This document shows positions 10,642 through 19,270 of a stretch of 22,871 bases of DNA, one piece after another. The stretch lies in assembly GCA_049999805.1 (NCBI GenBank), contig JBNGIO010004072.1:1-22871 (forward strand), read 5' to 3'. Every line of letters starts with the position of its first letter. Within the stretch, counting starts at the first letter, position 1. The notes beneath the pieces are model-generated. The model did not search any database and was not told where the DNA came from. It worked only from the letters and a program-made list of their open reading frames with translations. The DNA is from Folioceros fuciformis. Its lineage: Eukaryota; Anthocerotophyta; Anthocerotopsida; Anthocerotales. The position numbers and the translations under genes are program-made.

Positions 10642-11132
10642 GCAAGATCGGCTGCAAGATGCGCTGAAAGCTAAAGGATGTCCAGGCTCTCCTCGTCATA
10701 CATTTCTCCGCATAAACCTTCATCGGACTTACCACAGCATCAACTCCAGTAGCTTTGCACATGGACAGACAAAAGAAGTCGGGAACTGTAGCTTGGAAGA
10801 AGCTCCTGTCCTCACACAGGACGTTGTGAAGCAGGTACAAGGCCGATTGGCCACGCGCTCTAGGAGAGCCGTCACCGGGAAACGTCACGAAAGCTGTTGT
10901 ACGAACTTGGACCTACAATTCCGAGCAGAAACCCTAGCCAGTGAGTGAGCTCTGTTGAGGACAATCCACATCTGATCCAAGGGGCCGAGGAGGCGCGAGG
11001 GACTAAGGTATCTTGAACAGCAACTCTCCACATTAGGGTCGTTCGGAAACGTCCAATCCAGTGAAGCCAGAACCCGCCAGGCACGTAGCCGCTGGTTCCT
11101 TACAGACATCGCCAAATGGCCGGTAAAAGTAA

Positions 11133-11140
11133 CCACGTGG
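11133..11140. promoter_or_regulatory. G-box (CCACGTGG) upstream of ELIP
   Basis: A perfect palindromic G-box core, CACGTG, lies about 250 bp upstream of the ELIP TATA box. G-boxes bind bZIP and bHLH factors such as HY5 and PIFs in land plants, and ELIP genes are classic light- and stress-induced targets. Use here is inferred from position only. Confidence 0.45.
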
Positions 11141-11382
11141 CTGTGTTACTGTCTCAGGTTTCACTTCCGCAGGCGAAGCGCGCGCATGGAAGAAACAACT
11201 GGTTCGCCGTGAATTTTCGACGTCGACAAGCTCGGCAATTTAGACGTGGGATGCGGGCTTGAGAGCCACGCAGCATCTGCCGCCAGATCCCTTGCTGCTC
11301 GATCAGCGCGCGATGTATCATTCTTCGACACATCGAGAGCTACTTATTGCAGACTTCAAGAGCGCCATGTCGTACGAGCGGG

Positions 11383-11389
11383 TATAAAT
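11383..11389 (+). promoter_or_regulatory. TATA box of the ELIP gene
   Basis: TATAAAT in the context GGGTATAAATC lies about 300 bp upstream of the ELIP ATG. A start site about 30 bp downstream would give a leader of roughly 270 nt, unless a leader intron is present. It is the clearest TATA box I found near any gene in the window. Confidence 0.6.
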
Positions 11390-11567
11390 CAGCATCCCCG
11401 ACCTCTAGAATCTCATTCTGTTTCTTCAGCTCCTCTACATTTTGTACATTCAGTCCGCACTGAATTGTTGTACAAGTACAGTTGCTACAGGTTGGTCGCA
11501 TCTTTGCCTCAGTTTCTTTTTAATCTTTCGTTCTTGTCCGTCGTCTTTGAGGAACTCTTGTCTCAGC

Positions 11568-11585
11568 ATGCACTCACGGCGGTGA
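11568..11585 (+). promoter_or_regulatory. Upstream ORF 1 in the ELIP leader (MHSRR)
   Basis: This is the first ATG I find downstream of the TATA box. It opens a five-codon ORF that ends at TGA, 95 nt before the main start. A ribosome scanning the leader would meet it first. Relevance depends on the true transcription start and on the leader not being spliced. Confidence 0.4.
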
Positions 11586-11626
11586 ACATTGCTTTCTTTC
11601 CCTCATTGAAGCCTGCCGCATTGTGC

Positions 11627-11632
11627 ATGTGA
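11627..11632 (+). promoter_or_regulatory. Start-stop element ATGTGA in the ELIP leader
   Basis: An ATG followed directly by the stop TGA lies 48 nt upstream of the ELIP ATG. Minimal start-stop upstream ORFs (AUGUAA) stall ribosomes and regulate plant genes such as the boric acid channel NIP5;1. That comparison is by analogy only, since this element has TGA. Confidence 0.4.
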
Positions 11633-11680
11633 CTCAGCTAGCGAGCCAGGAGCGGCAAAGACGACGTCCACTTCTACGAA

Positions 11681-12379
11681 ATGGCAACAGCAACGATGGC
11701 AATCACCCGCGCAACCTTCGTCCCTGCCAGCGTCAGCAGCAGCATGAGCAGTCGCACCTTCCAGTACAAAGGCCTTCCACAGCTGGCGCCTCGGCGTCAG
11801 GCCAGGATCGGTGGCATCCGGTGCGAGACCAGACCGAATGTGACGGGTCCGTTGACGGAATTGCGGGAGAACGTGGACAGGGCAACCAAGCGCGAGATCA
11901 CGAGGGAGGAGATTTTGCGCAACCAAGAGACGAATGAGTCAGAGCAACGGTCTGTGATGGGCGCTCGACCGACAAGTGGCGCTCCCTACCCCCGCCCGGA
12001 GATTGAGCGCCGCCCGGAAACTGGCGACCGGTCCTTCACCAGCGTGTTTGCCTTCGACGGCGCTGCACCCGAGACTATCAACGGGCGTATGGCCATGGTG
12101 GGGTTTGTGTGGGCCTTGGTGGCTGAGAAACTCACGGGCTTCACAGTGGTAGAGCAGGTGTTCAACCCCTACAGTTCTGGCCTTGTCTTCTTCATTGCCA
12201 CCGTGCAAGTCTTCACCTATGCGTCGCTGGTTCCAATTGTGAACGGAGAATCGACCGACGCCAGAAGTTGGGGTCCCTTCAACGCTCGCGCAGAACGCTG
12301 GAACGGCCGCCTCGCCATGATCGGCTTCGTGGCCCTCCTCATCGACGAGGCCATCCGTCAAGGTCCCTTAATGCACTAG
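11681..12379 (+). CDS. ELIP: Early light-induced protein (ELIP), three-helix thylakoid protein
   Basis: ELIPs bind chlorophyll and carotenoid in the thylakoid membrane and protect against excess light. This single-exon gene encodes 232 aa. Residues 1 to about 50 form a Ser/Ala/Arg-rich transit peptide. A charged stroma-side stretch (60-120) precedes helix 1 (about 129-152; APETINGRMAMVGFVWAL), which carries the chlorophyll-ligand pattern with E131, N134 and R136. Helix 2 (about 168-186) is a plain hydrophobic segment. Helix 3 (about 204-226; AERWNGRLAMIGFVALL) repeats the ligand pattern with E205, N208 and R210. The paired ExxNxR helices flanking a middle helix define the ELIP/LHC-like arrangement, and the length is usual for ELIPs. 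The start at 11681 is the first ATG of the frame and is preceded by A at -3 (GAAATGGC). A G-box, a TATA box and two tiny upstream ORFs lie before it, in keeping with inducible expression. Confidence 0.95.
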   Translation: MATATMAITRATFVPASVSSSMSSRTFQYKGLPQLAPRRQARIGGIRCETRPNVTGPLTELRENVDRATKREITREEILRNQETNESEQRSVMGARPTSGAPYPRPEIERRPETGDRSFTSVFAFDGAAPETINGRMAMVGFVWALVAEKLTGFTVVEQVFNPYSSGLVFFIATVQVFTYASLVPIVNGESTDARSWGPFNARAERWNGRLAMIGFVALLIDEAIRQGPLMH

Positions 12380-12739
12380 ACCGCTTGGGTTTTCAACATC
12401 TCCAGATTGAGCTTTGTACAAAGCAAACAGCTGTCTGTTTTTGTTACAGATGGGAATACCACACTGTGAGTGTGCGTGTTATATGTTTATAATAGTGTTA
12501 TATGTATTTACAAACTAGGCACTTAGCATGCGAAGTTTAATATCACTACCTACTTACCTAAGATGTTAGCACAAATCGTAACTGAAACATGCACGTTGTC
12601 CCGGTTTCCTCCCTTGGTGGTAAAGGTACGGCCGTTTTTCTGGTAGCAACCAGTCTGCGGATGTTTTTCTTGCACCGTTTAAGCGGAATGAGCGTAGGAT
12701 CTGTCAGGCCTGGCAGTCCGCGCAATCGAGACAGGTGAT
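12380..12739. other. Intergenic region between ELIP and the CD36-like gene
   Basis: This holds the AT-rich ELIP 3' UTR (to about 12560) and the putative promoter and leader of the CD36-like gene. No clear TATA box is seen. A short upstream ORF near its right end is listed separately. Confidence 0.5.
12688..12738 (+). promoter_or_regulatory. Possible upstream ORF abutting the CD36-like start
   Basis: An ATG at 12688 opens a 16-codon ORF whose TGA (12736-12738) ends one base before the main ATG at 12740. A further in-frame ATG at 12661 would lengthen it by nine codons. It matters only if transcription starts upstream of it, which cannot be seen here. Confidence 0.3.
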
Positions 12740-15700
12740 ATGCAATCGGAGGAAAGCGATGCGAGCAATCCGGAAGTGGAAGAGTCTGCAAGCACTGCAC
12801 TGCTGACTAGCGCATTACATTTGCCGGCCCGGGGAGATGATGATTCCGATAGAGAGGAAAATTCGTTGTCGGGCAACGTCGAGGATAGGCCGGCCCGTGG
12901 CCAGGATGTAGCGGAAGATGAAGCAGTCGAGGATGGTGAAGACAGGGAAAGAGTGGAAGCACCCGCTGCCCCGGCGATGCCTGATGGTGGATGCGGGGAG
13001 AGCCGCGGTTCTGCTGCTACGCACATGCCGGAAGAAGCGGTTTTGGGAGAGGACGAGGGCGGGGAGGGGAAGAGTTGGGAAGCTGCCTCTGTGGCGACGG
13101 CAGTTGACGGAGTGTATGGTGAGGAACCGCCTCCGGCAGTGGTAGTGGGCGCGGATGGTGTGGCCCCTGGTGACCAGCCACAGGATCAAACCTCCGAGTC
13201 TGGGATTCTAAAAACTGTAGCAACTGAGGAGGCGGAGCAGGTCTCGGATGGTTCGTCGTCGGATGCGCCGTCATCTGTTCAAGGCCGTCAGCAGAAGGAA
13301 TCCTCAACCACGGGCGTGGTTGGACTGGTTGGGGAGGAAGTGCCGGATGAGTCGGCGAGTGATGATATCAAGAAATCGTCTGCGAACTCCGAGGATTGGA
13401 GAAATGTGGACGTACATGTGTACACCAGACGAGCGCGGACAGTGGTGGCGGCCTTGTGCTCCGTTTTGGGATTGACGAGCTTTATTTTGAGCACTGTGCT
13501 GACATACCAGATTGCGCTTCCTGGGATTCAGCATGTGTTCTTCAAGGCAAGTGCTCGGTTGACATACGTATGACCAGTTTGTCCATCTCGTTCTGGATGT
13601 TCTAATGAGCAGAACTACGCACAGTGCTCTGCCTCACCTGACTGGTTCAAGTGCCCTTTTACTTGTTGCAGAGTCTTACCATCAGCAATGCGACGGAAGG
13701 TTTCCGCACCTCGCAGGTCTTGCCTGGCTTGTACAAGAGCTGGTACTTCTGGAACATCACAAACCCCAGCAACTATTTGAAGGGGACTGAACCTCCCAGC
13801 CTAGAGCAGGTTGGATCTCCACATATGTTCAGCACATGTCTGTATCCGGCGCTTGCAAGTATAGGACTAGACGCTTTGGAGGAAATGATTGTCACTTGTT
13901 TAAGTTCTGAGTACTGAGTTTTGTTAGTGCTTCACCAATCAAGTAGCAGGTTGGTCCCTACACAATGCAGCAGGTTGTGAAGGTAACAGCAGTGAGCTTC
14001 TCCAGGCAGCAAGATGAGGTCTTCAGATCAACTGTGGTGTATGGAGTGTACGATGCTGACAAGTCCTGTGCAACCTGCTCCCTGGATGATTCAGTTACTG
14101 TCGTGAACGAAATTTTCATGGCTACCATGGCCTCCCTTAATACTACTGACATAGAGCTGCTGCGTACTTTTGTTCCTGGTCTCATTACTGACGCCTTGCA
14201 ACACATCGAGGGTGCTGACTCTCTTTCATATTGTAGTCTTCAGGTCATTTCCACAGTTTCCTAGCATTCTTCCAACTTCTTGTCATCTTTGTTGATGAGC
14301 GCAGAAGCAGGGACAGCTTTCACCTAACATGTCCCTCGTTTCACCTTGTAGGCTACCTTACCAAACAAGGAAAAACGCCGGCTGCTGCCAAAACACAAGC
14401 TCTTCAGCAGTTTCGGGATTGTTCGGTACTGAAAGGAAAATCAATTCGAACTGTTGATCCTACTTACAAATGGCAGCAATTCCCTCCCGAGTACTGTGCC
14501 TGGGCCAAGTTCAAGAACATAAAGTTCGCTCCCCTTGTCATGAATGACACCGAATTCAAGTTTTTCATGTCATTGGTCTTTTCAGGCCAACCTGACTCCG
14601 TGTCTAGTATTCTCAGGACCATCAACCCTGAGCTTGGTTTCTTCCGCAACTTGAGTTGGCTCGGCTATCAGCTCTCCATTGGTATCCTGGAGTACCTTAA
14701 CTACATGACAAGCAACCCTGCAAAGGCGTTGTTTACTGAGGCCGTAATCAACAACAATGGTGGCCTCATTATCACTCGACCTGTGAAGGAACTGCTATAT
14801 GGTTATTATGACCCTTGGCTCCAGTTCATCTACGGAAACGGCAGCGATACAGCATGGGTGACACAGATACACAGCCAAGACGCAGTGGAGAAGCCAACAC
14901 GACCGTTTCCTGAAGCTCAGGGACGCATGGGCATCAAGACGGGAGCTGTTGACATCTCGAAGCTGTATTGGATCACCCAGCAGGGCACAGTGATGAAAAC
15001 GTCCCCAGCTGCTTTCAATGCCAGAGTGGTGCAATGGGAGTATGGGAATGTCACTGTTGAAGCATCCAGTGGACTCTGTTTTGGGCCACTCAAAGTGGTA
15101 AGGGGGCAGAATGTGACCATGTGGTTGGATAACTGGTTGCGGCACGTGACCCTTCAATATGTTGGAGTTGGCCACGTCCATGGCTTGGCAACATACAAAT
15201 ACACGCTGGATCTTTCTTCCCTCGATGTCTGTCATGCTACTCCTCCTCTCAGGTATGTTTACACCTCTGTTGCGGTTCATGAATTTTGATTTTTGAAGAT
15301 GACAGAGCTACCATCCAAATCAGCATAAATGTCATCAGCTGGGATGTGTCATTGCGTTCAGTCAGTTTCAGAAAAACGTACAGGCATGTTGGCACAAAAA
15401 GGCTACTGTCAAGAGAGCTGACAGAGTAAGTGGACAGACAGACATAGATTGATGGTCTTGCCCACGGGCTCAACAGGATTACACACACAGAAGGTCCTTG
15501 TATGTATCCCAATAGATACCGTGGTCTTATCAACATGAGCCGATTCCAGGATGCTGTCTTTCAGACACTTCCACATTTCTATGGTGCTGACCCTCACGTT
15601 GCTGCCACTTTGGGGTACAATTCACAAGCCATGCAACCTGATGAGCGTTATAATCTTACCATGGATATCGAGCCTTCCTTCGGCGCGAGCGTAAATCTCT

Positions 15701-17334
15701 CATTATGGTTTCAGAAAGTTTTCCAGGTTAAGAGGATGACTCTCCTGTATCCAAGTCTCTGGCTCCTTCAAAGTAAAAGTTCGGGACCGTTCTCAGATTC
15801 CGTCTGGATTCCTCACAGTTATTACCACATTGAAGTAAGTTTACAATTTGTTTCTGCTCGACAGCTCTAGGATTCACTCTGCCGTAGGTGCGCAATGTAA
15901 AACCGCAACAATGTTTGCTGGCACTTGACAGGCCACAGCCAACAAATCCGTTTGCGATGCACTGTCTGCTGGCACATCGATCTTCTCCGCAGTTGTCTTC
16001 TTCATGATAAACTTCGTTCCATTCGTATCTGTAGGCTGCATTGTCTGCGGTCTTCAATGCCTGTGGCGGAGAAGGCAAATGAAACTGTGCTACATGATTT
16101 GCCTTGAGGTACAAGCTTGAGTGTCCTTGATGATCTTTCCTGTTCCCACGAAGGTCTTTCCGACAAAGGGAAGTTATCTAATTGTCTTCCGTGATCTCAT
16201 CAGGGTAAAACCGAGGATGCTGAACCCCCCGAGCTGATAACTGCGGTTGTGATGGATCCGACGCGTCTTCGAGAGTTTCTCGCTGGGCAGAACCGAATAG
16301 AAGCAAGGCAGAAAGCAGAGCTGAGCTGGCGACGATTCAATGAGCATATATCCGAACATAGCCGCGACCATGAAAGGATCAAGAAGCAACATGCAGAACA
16401 CCGAAACTCCGTTAGAGAAGAGCGAGAAGCTCGAGAGAAGGCAACAAGTGCAGCTTTGGAGGAACAGGCTCGAAAGGATGGTTTGAAAGAAGCTGTTTCT
16501 GCAGGCGAGCTTGAGCAAACTCGGGAAACAGGCGAAGAGCGGAGCAATTTGAGGGCACATGCAGTCTCTTTAATAGAGTCCGACGAACCCTTTACAAAGG
16601 GACAGTTAAAGTTATCGACGGCAGTCTCAAAGCAGCCATTGCGTGCCCTGGGGGAGGAAGGCTACACAAGTCCTCGGGAAGGTGGTACAGAGTGGTCAAG
16701 GACAGCTTCTCTGTTTGAAACTAGTGGCCCTGACGGCCGTTCAGTGATGGAATGGTCAAGAACTGCTTCCGTGATTGAAGCTTCGGGTTCAGACACACAC
16801 GACAGCAGAGAATGGTCGAGGACTTTCTCCACCGTCGAAGCAGAGGATTCGAGCCATGATGTCATCACACACTGGTCTAGAACAGCATCACTCATTGAAG
16901 CAGAGGAAGGCAGACTCCAGAGGCGCTTCAGATCAACCCAGGGACCAAGATTATGGATGCCATCAACCACACCCATTCCTGAATCAAGGGTCGAGTTGCT
17001 GGAAGAACCAGATCCTGAACCACAGAGTGAGCCAGCTCCTGAACCGCAGCGTGAGCCAGATCCTGAACCGCAGCGTGAGCCAGATCCTGAACCACAACGT
17101 GATCCAGACCCTGAGCCACATCGTGAGCCAGGCCCTCAGCCACATCTTGAGCCACACCCTGAGCCAAATCGTGAGCCAGACTCTGAACCAAATCGTGAGC
17201 CAGATCCTCAAGCAGACCCTGAATCAAATTCTGGACTCAACAGTGGGCCAATATCCGAACCCGATCAGGAACCGTCTGACAAACATGGTGCCCAACAAGA
17301 TGCCGGCAAGAAGGTGACTTTCGCAGAAGACTGA
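12740..17334 (+). CDS. CD36/LIMP-2/scavenger-receptor-B family protein with long repeat-bearing tails
   Basis: CD36-family proteins are two-pass membrane receptors or lipid-transfer tunnels. Seven exons fit in phase: 12740-13546, 13672-13809, 13950-14232, 14352-15252, 15516-15834, 15932-16108 and 16204-17334, about 1251 aa. Residues 1-230 are an acidic, disordered-looking tail, followed by membrane segment 1 (about 234-258). The ectodomain (about 261-832) has the family hallmarks: LYKSWYFWNITNP (289-301), LEQVGPYT (313-320), RPVKELLYGYYDP (about 552-564), LPHFYGADP (728-736) and MDIEPSFGASVNLSLW. It holds twelve N-x-S/T sequons; the tails have none, which supports the topology. Membrane segment 2 is about 833-858, followed by WRRR. 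The cytosolic tail (about 390 aa) has a charged, coiled-coil-like part, four 20-residue W-S-R-T-x-S repeats and an 8-residue Pro/Glu repeat. The ectodomain is about 150 aa longer than in animals. Intron 1 is GC-AG (AAG then GCAAGT). The exon 3/4 junction is uncertain: the better-looking donor at 14244 breaks the frame. No function in plants is known to me. Confidence 0.85.
16690..16929 (+). repeat. Four 60-bp coding repeats (20-residue W-S-R-T-x-S unit)
   Basis: The Trp codons at 16693, 16753, 16813 and 16873 are spaced exactly 60 bases apart. Each unit starts E/H-W-S-R-T-(A/F)-S, continues with a hydrophobic pair and Glu, and ends in a variable Ser/Asp-rich part. The R-T-A-S core is a good site for a basophilic Ser/Thr kinase. 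The units lie in the C-terminal tail of the CD36-like protein (residues about 1038-1117). The nucleotide sequences have diverged while the core is kept, which implies selection on the protein motif. Confidence 0.9.
17011..17226 (+). repeat. 24-bp coding minisatellite (8-residue DPEPQREP-type unit)
   Basis: Eight recognisable 24-base units (17011-17202) and a degenerate ninth encode variations of D-P-E-P-Q-R-E-P near the C-terminus of the CD36-like protein. Because the unit length is a multiple of three, all frames stay open through the array, which produces long spurious open frames on both strands. The array is likely to vary in length between individuals. Confidence 0.92.
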
Positions 17335-17725
17335 GTCACTGACAAGTAACACAGGCACCCCAAAGAAACGAGTGTGCCATTGCACGAGGTCACATGATCC
17401 GGCAACAACACTCATCAAATGCAATGGGCCCTAACCAGGTATTTGATTGCATCCCAAATATCCGTACTTGGTTGTGCGTTACCGGTAACCTTCTCGATCA
17501 GGTGACTGACTCTACCCGCTCTCATCTCTCGGTACCAGAGGACCAGTTGGAGCAGACTCTTGATACAGCATTGGGTTGCATGATGGGGAGCAAACTTCTC
17601 CAAACGCCACTGTCATATGCACATGCACAGGGACCTGGAAAACTAGCATGTGAGCTCAAGAGTGCTACGTTGTGTACAAAGAGAATTGCCTCCCTCCCTT
17701 GCACACCCGCAAGCTGTTGTCGCAA
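17335..17725. other. Convergent intergenic region (3' UTRs)
   Basis: The CD36-like gene (plus) and the L16 gene (minus) end facing each other, about 390 bp apart. A 111-codon plus-strand frame (17394-17729) has no recognisable content. Both 3' UTRs should lie here. Confidence 0.5.
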
Positions 17726-18245
17726 CTAGGACCATGTAATGAATCTGGTAGCCAGCCTTATACGGTGCGATGCCAATCTGGTAGCTTCCTGAGCAAGCGG
17801 CGCACTCACACCATCAAGTTCGAAGAGCACTTGCCCTTGCTTCACCCGAGCAATACAACCCGTGGGGTTTCCTTTCCCTTTCCCCATCCGCACCTCCGTG
17901 GGCTTGGCAGTGATGGGAATATCCGCAACCACCCGCAACCATATCTGACCGCTTCTCTTGAGCTTCCGGCTCATCACCCTCCGCGCTGCCTCAATGGCCT
18001 CGTAAGAGATCCTGCCTGGCTCGCGACTAACCAGTCCGAACTTCCCGAAAGCTAGGCGAGTGCCATCCCCCTTGATGCCGTCACACCTGCCCTTGTGGAC
18101 TTTGGCACGCATGATCTGCATTCCACCGTGAGCACCGCGTAACCTGCATATCTCAAGTGAAAAATACCAATCGCAAAGCAATCCATCACCACATTTCCCT
18201 TACCGATTTCAGGTGCGCCAAAGCTTTAGGCCCTCCCGCAGCCAT
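17726..18245 (-). CDS. rpl16: Ribosomal protein L16, mitochondrial type, nuclear-encoded
   Basis: L16 (uL16) is a large-subunit protein near the peptidyl-transferase centre and tRNA-binding sites. Two exons, 18245-18204 and 18115-17726, join in phase through an 88-bp GT-AG intron into 143 aa. The sequence matches plant mitochondrial rather than plastid L16, with GRISYEAIEAARRVMSR (48-64), WLRVVADIPITAKPTEVRMG (73-92), KGKGNPTG (93-100) and the ending RFITWS. Exon 1 (MAAGGPKALAHLKS) replaces the usual LxPKRTKFRK start and could be a short targeting sequence. An earlier AG, 28 bases before the chosen acceptor, would put exon 1 out of frame but would still allow a start at ATG 18121 or 18112. 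The intron and the gene-rich nuclear surroundings argue against a mitochondrial insertion and for a functional transferred gene. In most land plants studied, rpl16 is still mitochondrial. It is convergent with the CD36-like gene. Confidence 0.88.
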
Positions 18246-19270
18246 CGCCGATCTTTGATTCCTCCCACTTACTCCGCAGTCACTTGTTGCCCTAACTAAG
18301 GCACAAGCTCAACGTTCATGCGATGTCTGGGCACGTGCAGTCGTTTAGAGACGTCGTCGCCACTCTACATACATACAGATAGTGTCGAGATTCCGATTTA
18401 CAGGCTGCCGCACTACGCCCAGGTAACCACTCGTAGTTTTAGTTTTAAATACTTTCCAGCCTATCGTCCTCCAGGGCCCGGGAAAAGTTTTGTTCTCTCG
18501 ACTCCCAGCATAAACCTAAATAATGCTCGGCCAAGAACTTTGGGAGCCCAAAGTTCTTTGCCGAGCATAGAAAACGGAAACGGACATTTTGTCGGAAGAG
18601 GTATAAGTTTGACTCTTGCTATTTCATCCTAAAGAGGAATTAAGGGCCAGCCCGCTCAAACTTGAACACCGTTTATCCGCCCGCTTTGCTTCCGTCCAAG
18701 CGATCTGAAATGTCATGAGAATATGGACAGCATTCATGGAGTGTGGGCGGATTTGAAACTATTGAGACTACTATAGCGATGGTTGGTGGTGCTCCATGTG
18801 ACTTCAAGAGGGAAGGTGATGTCGGCATTGCTCAGCCCTTCCCATCTTGGCCCTTCCCATCTGTTTCTTCCTCCTTACCTCCTTTCGTCTGGGACTTCAC
18901 TCACTCCATCTCCTCCTCTTGCTTGCTTGCATCTCATTTTCTTCGAAACCTGCACTCAACCCCCACCACCATGCCTTCTCCTACTTTTGCAAGGTGGCCT
19001 ATTGTTGCCAAATAGCATGCCCTCTCAGGTGGTTGTGCTAGCTTCCAACTCACAACAATTGGTGCCTACAAAACCAAACAAGGTCAACTCACAACGCAAA
19101 GCAAGTGTAGACCTTAAAGCATCTTTGCAAGGGCATGGGCACAACGTCCTAGACCAATTTAACTCGAGAGAACTATGCCATGATCTGCGATTACTAAGAG
19201 CAAATAGATTAGTTTACAGCCTTGTTTCGATCATCAAAATGCCCAAAAATTACAGGTTATCAAGAATTAA
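18246..19270. other. Intergenic region right of L16, transition to AT-rich DNA
   Basis: The first part should contain the L16 promoter. It includes a 44-bp near-perfect palindrome (listed separately). Overlapping open frames at 18743-19274 have pyrimidine-rich coding and no recognisable domain. The part from about 18960 may be the worn 5' end of the decayed element that follows, since it reads into it without a clear boundary. Confidence 0.4.
18524..18567. repeat. 44-bp near-perfect inverted repeat
   Basis: Two 21-base arms (18524-18544 and 18547-18567) are reverse complements with one mismatch and a two-base centre (AG). The arms begin TGCTCGGC and end GCCGAGCA. It would extrude as a cruciform or fold as a tight hairpin in RNA. 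It is about 280 bp upstream of the L16 start codon and could also be a remnant of a small inverted-repeat element. Confidence 0.85.

Larger units (their letters stand above)
9938..11240. other. Intergenic region upstream of the J-protein and ELIP genes
   Basis: The left part is the promoter and 5' UTR of the J-protein gene (minus strand), and the right part leads into the ELIP promoter. Open frames of 80-176 codons exist on both strands (for example 9665-10195 plus, 9916-10362 minus, 10604-10948 plus), but none shows a known domain and several are shadows of the transit-peptide exon. A degenerate 60-bp tandem duplication at 10522-10641 is listed separately. Confidence 0.45.

Noticed and set aside
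11246-11632. A 128-codon plus-strand frame overlapping the ELIP promoter and leader
   Set aside because: It spans the TATA box, shows no domain and ends at the start-stop element; chance open frame.
11939-12361. A 140-codon frame antisense to ELIP
   Set aside because: Mirror of ELIP codon usage; no motif of its own.
16775-17317. A 180-codon frame in a second plus-strand frame, and minus-strand frames of 75-104 codons, over the tail repeats of the CD36-like gene
   Set aside because: The 24-bp and 60-bp repeat periods keep every frame free of stops; the products are monotonous repeats of the wrong frame and the receptor frame explains the region.
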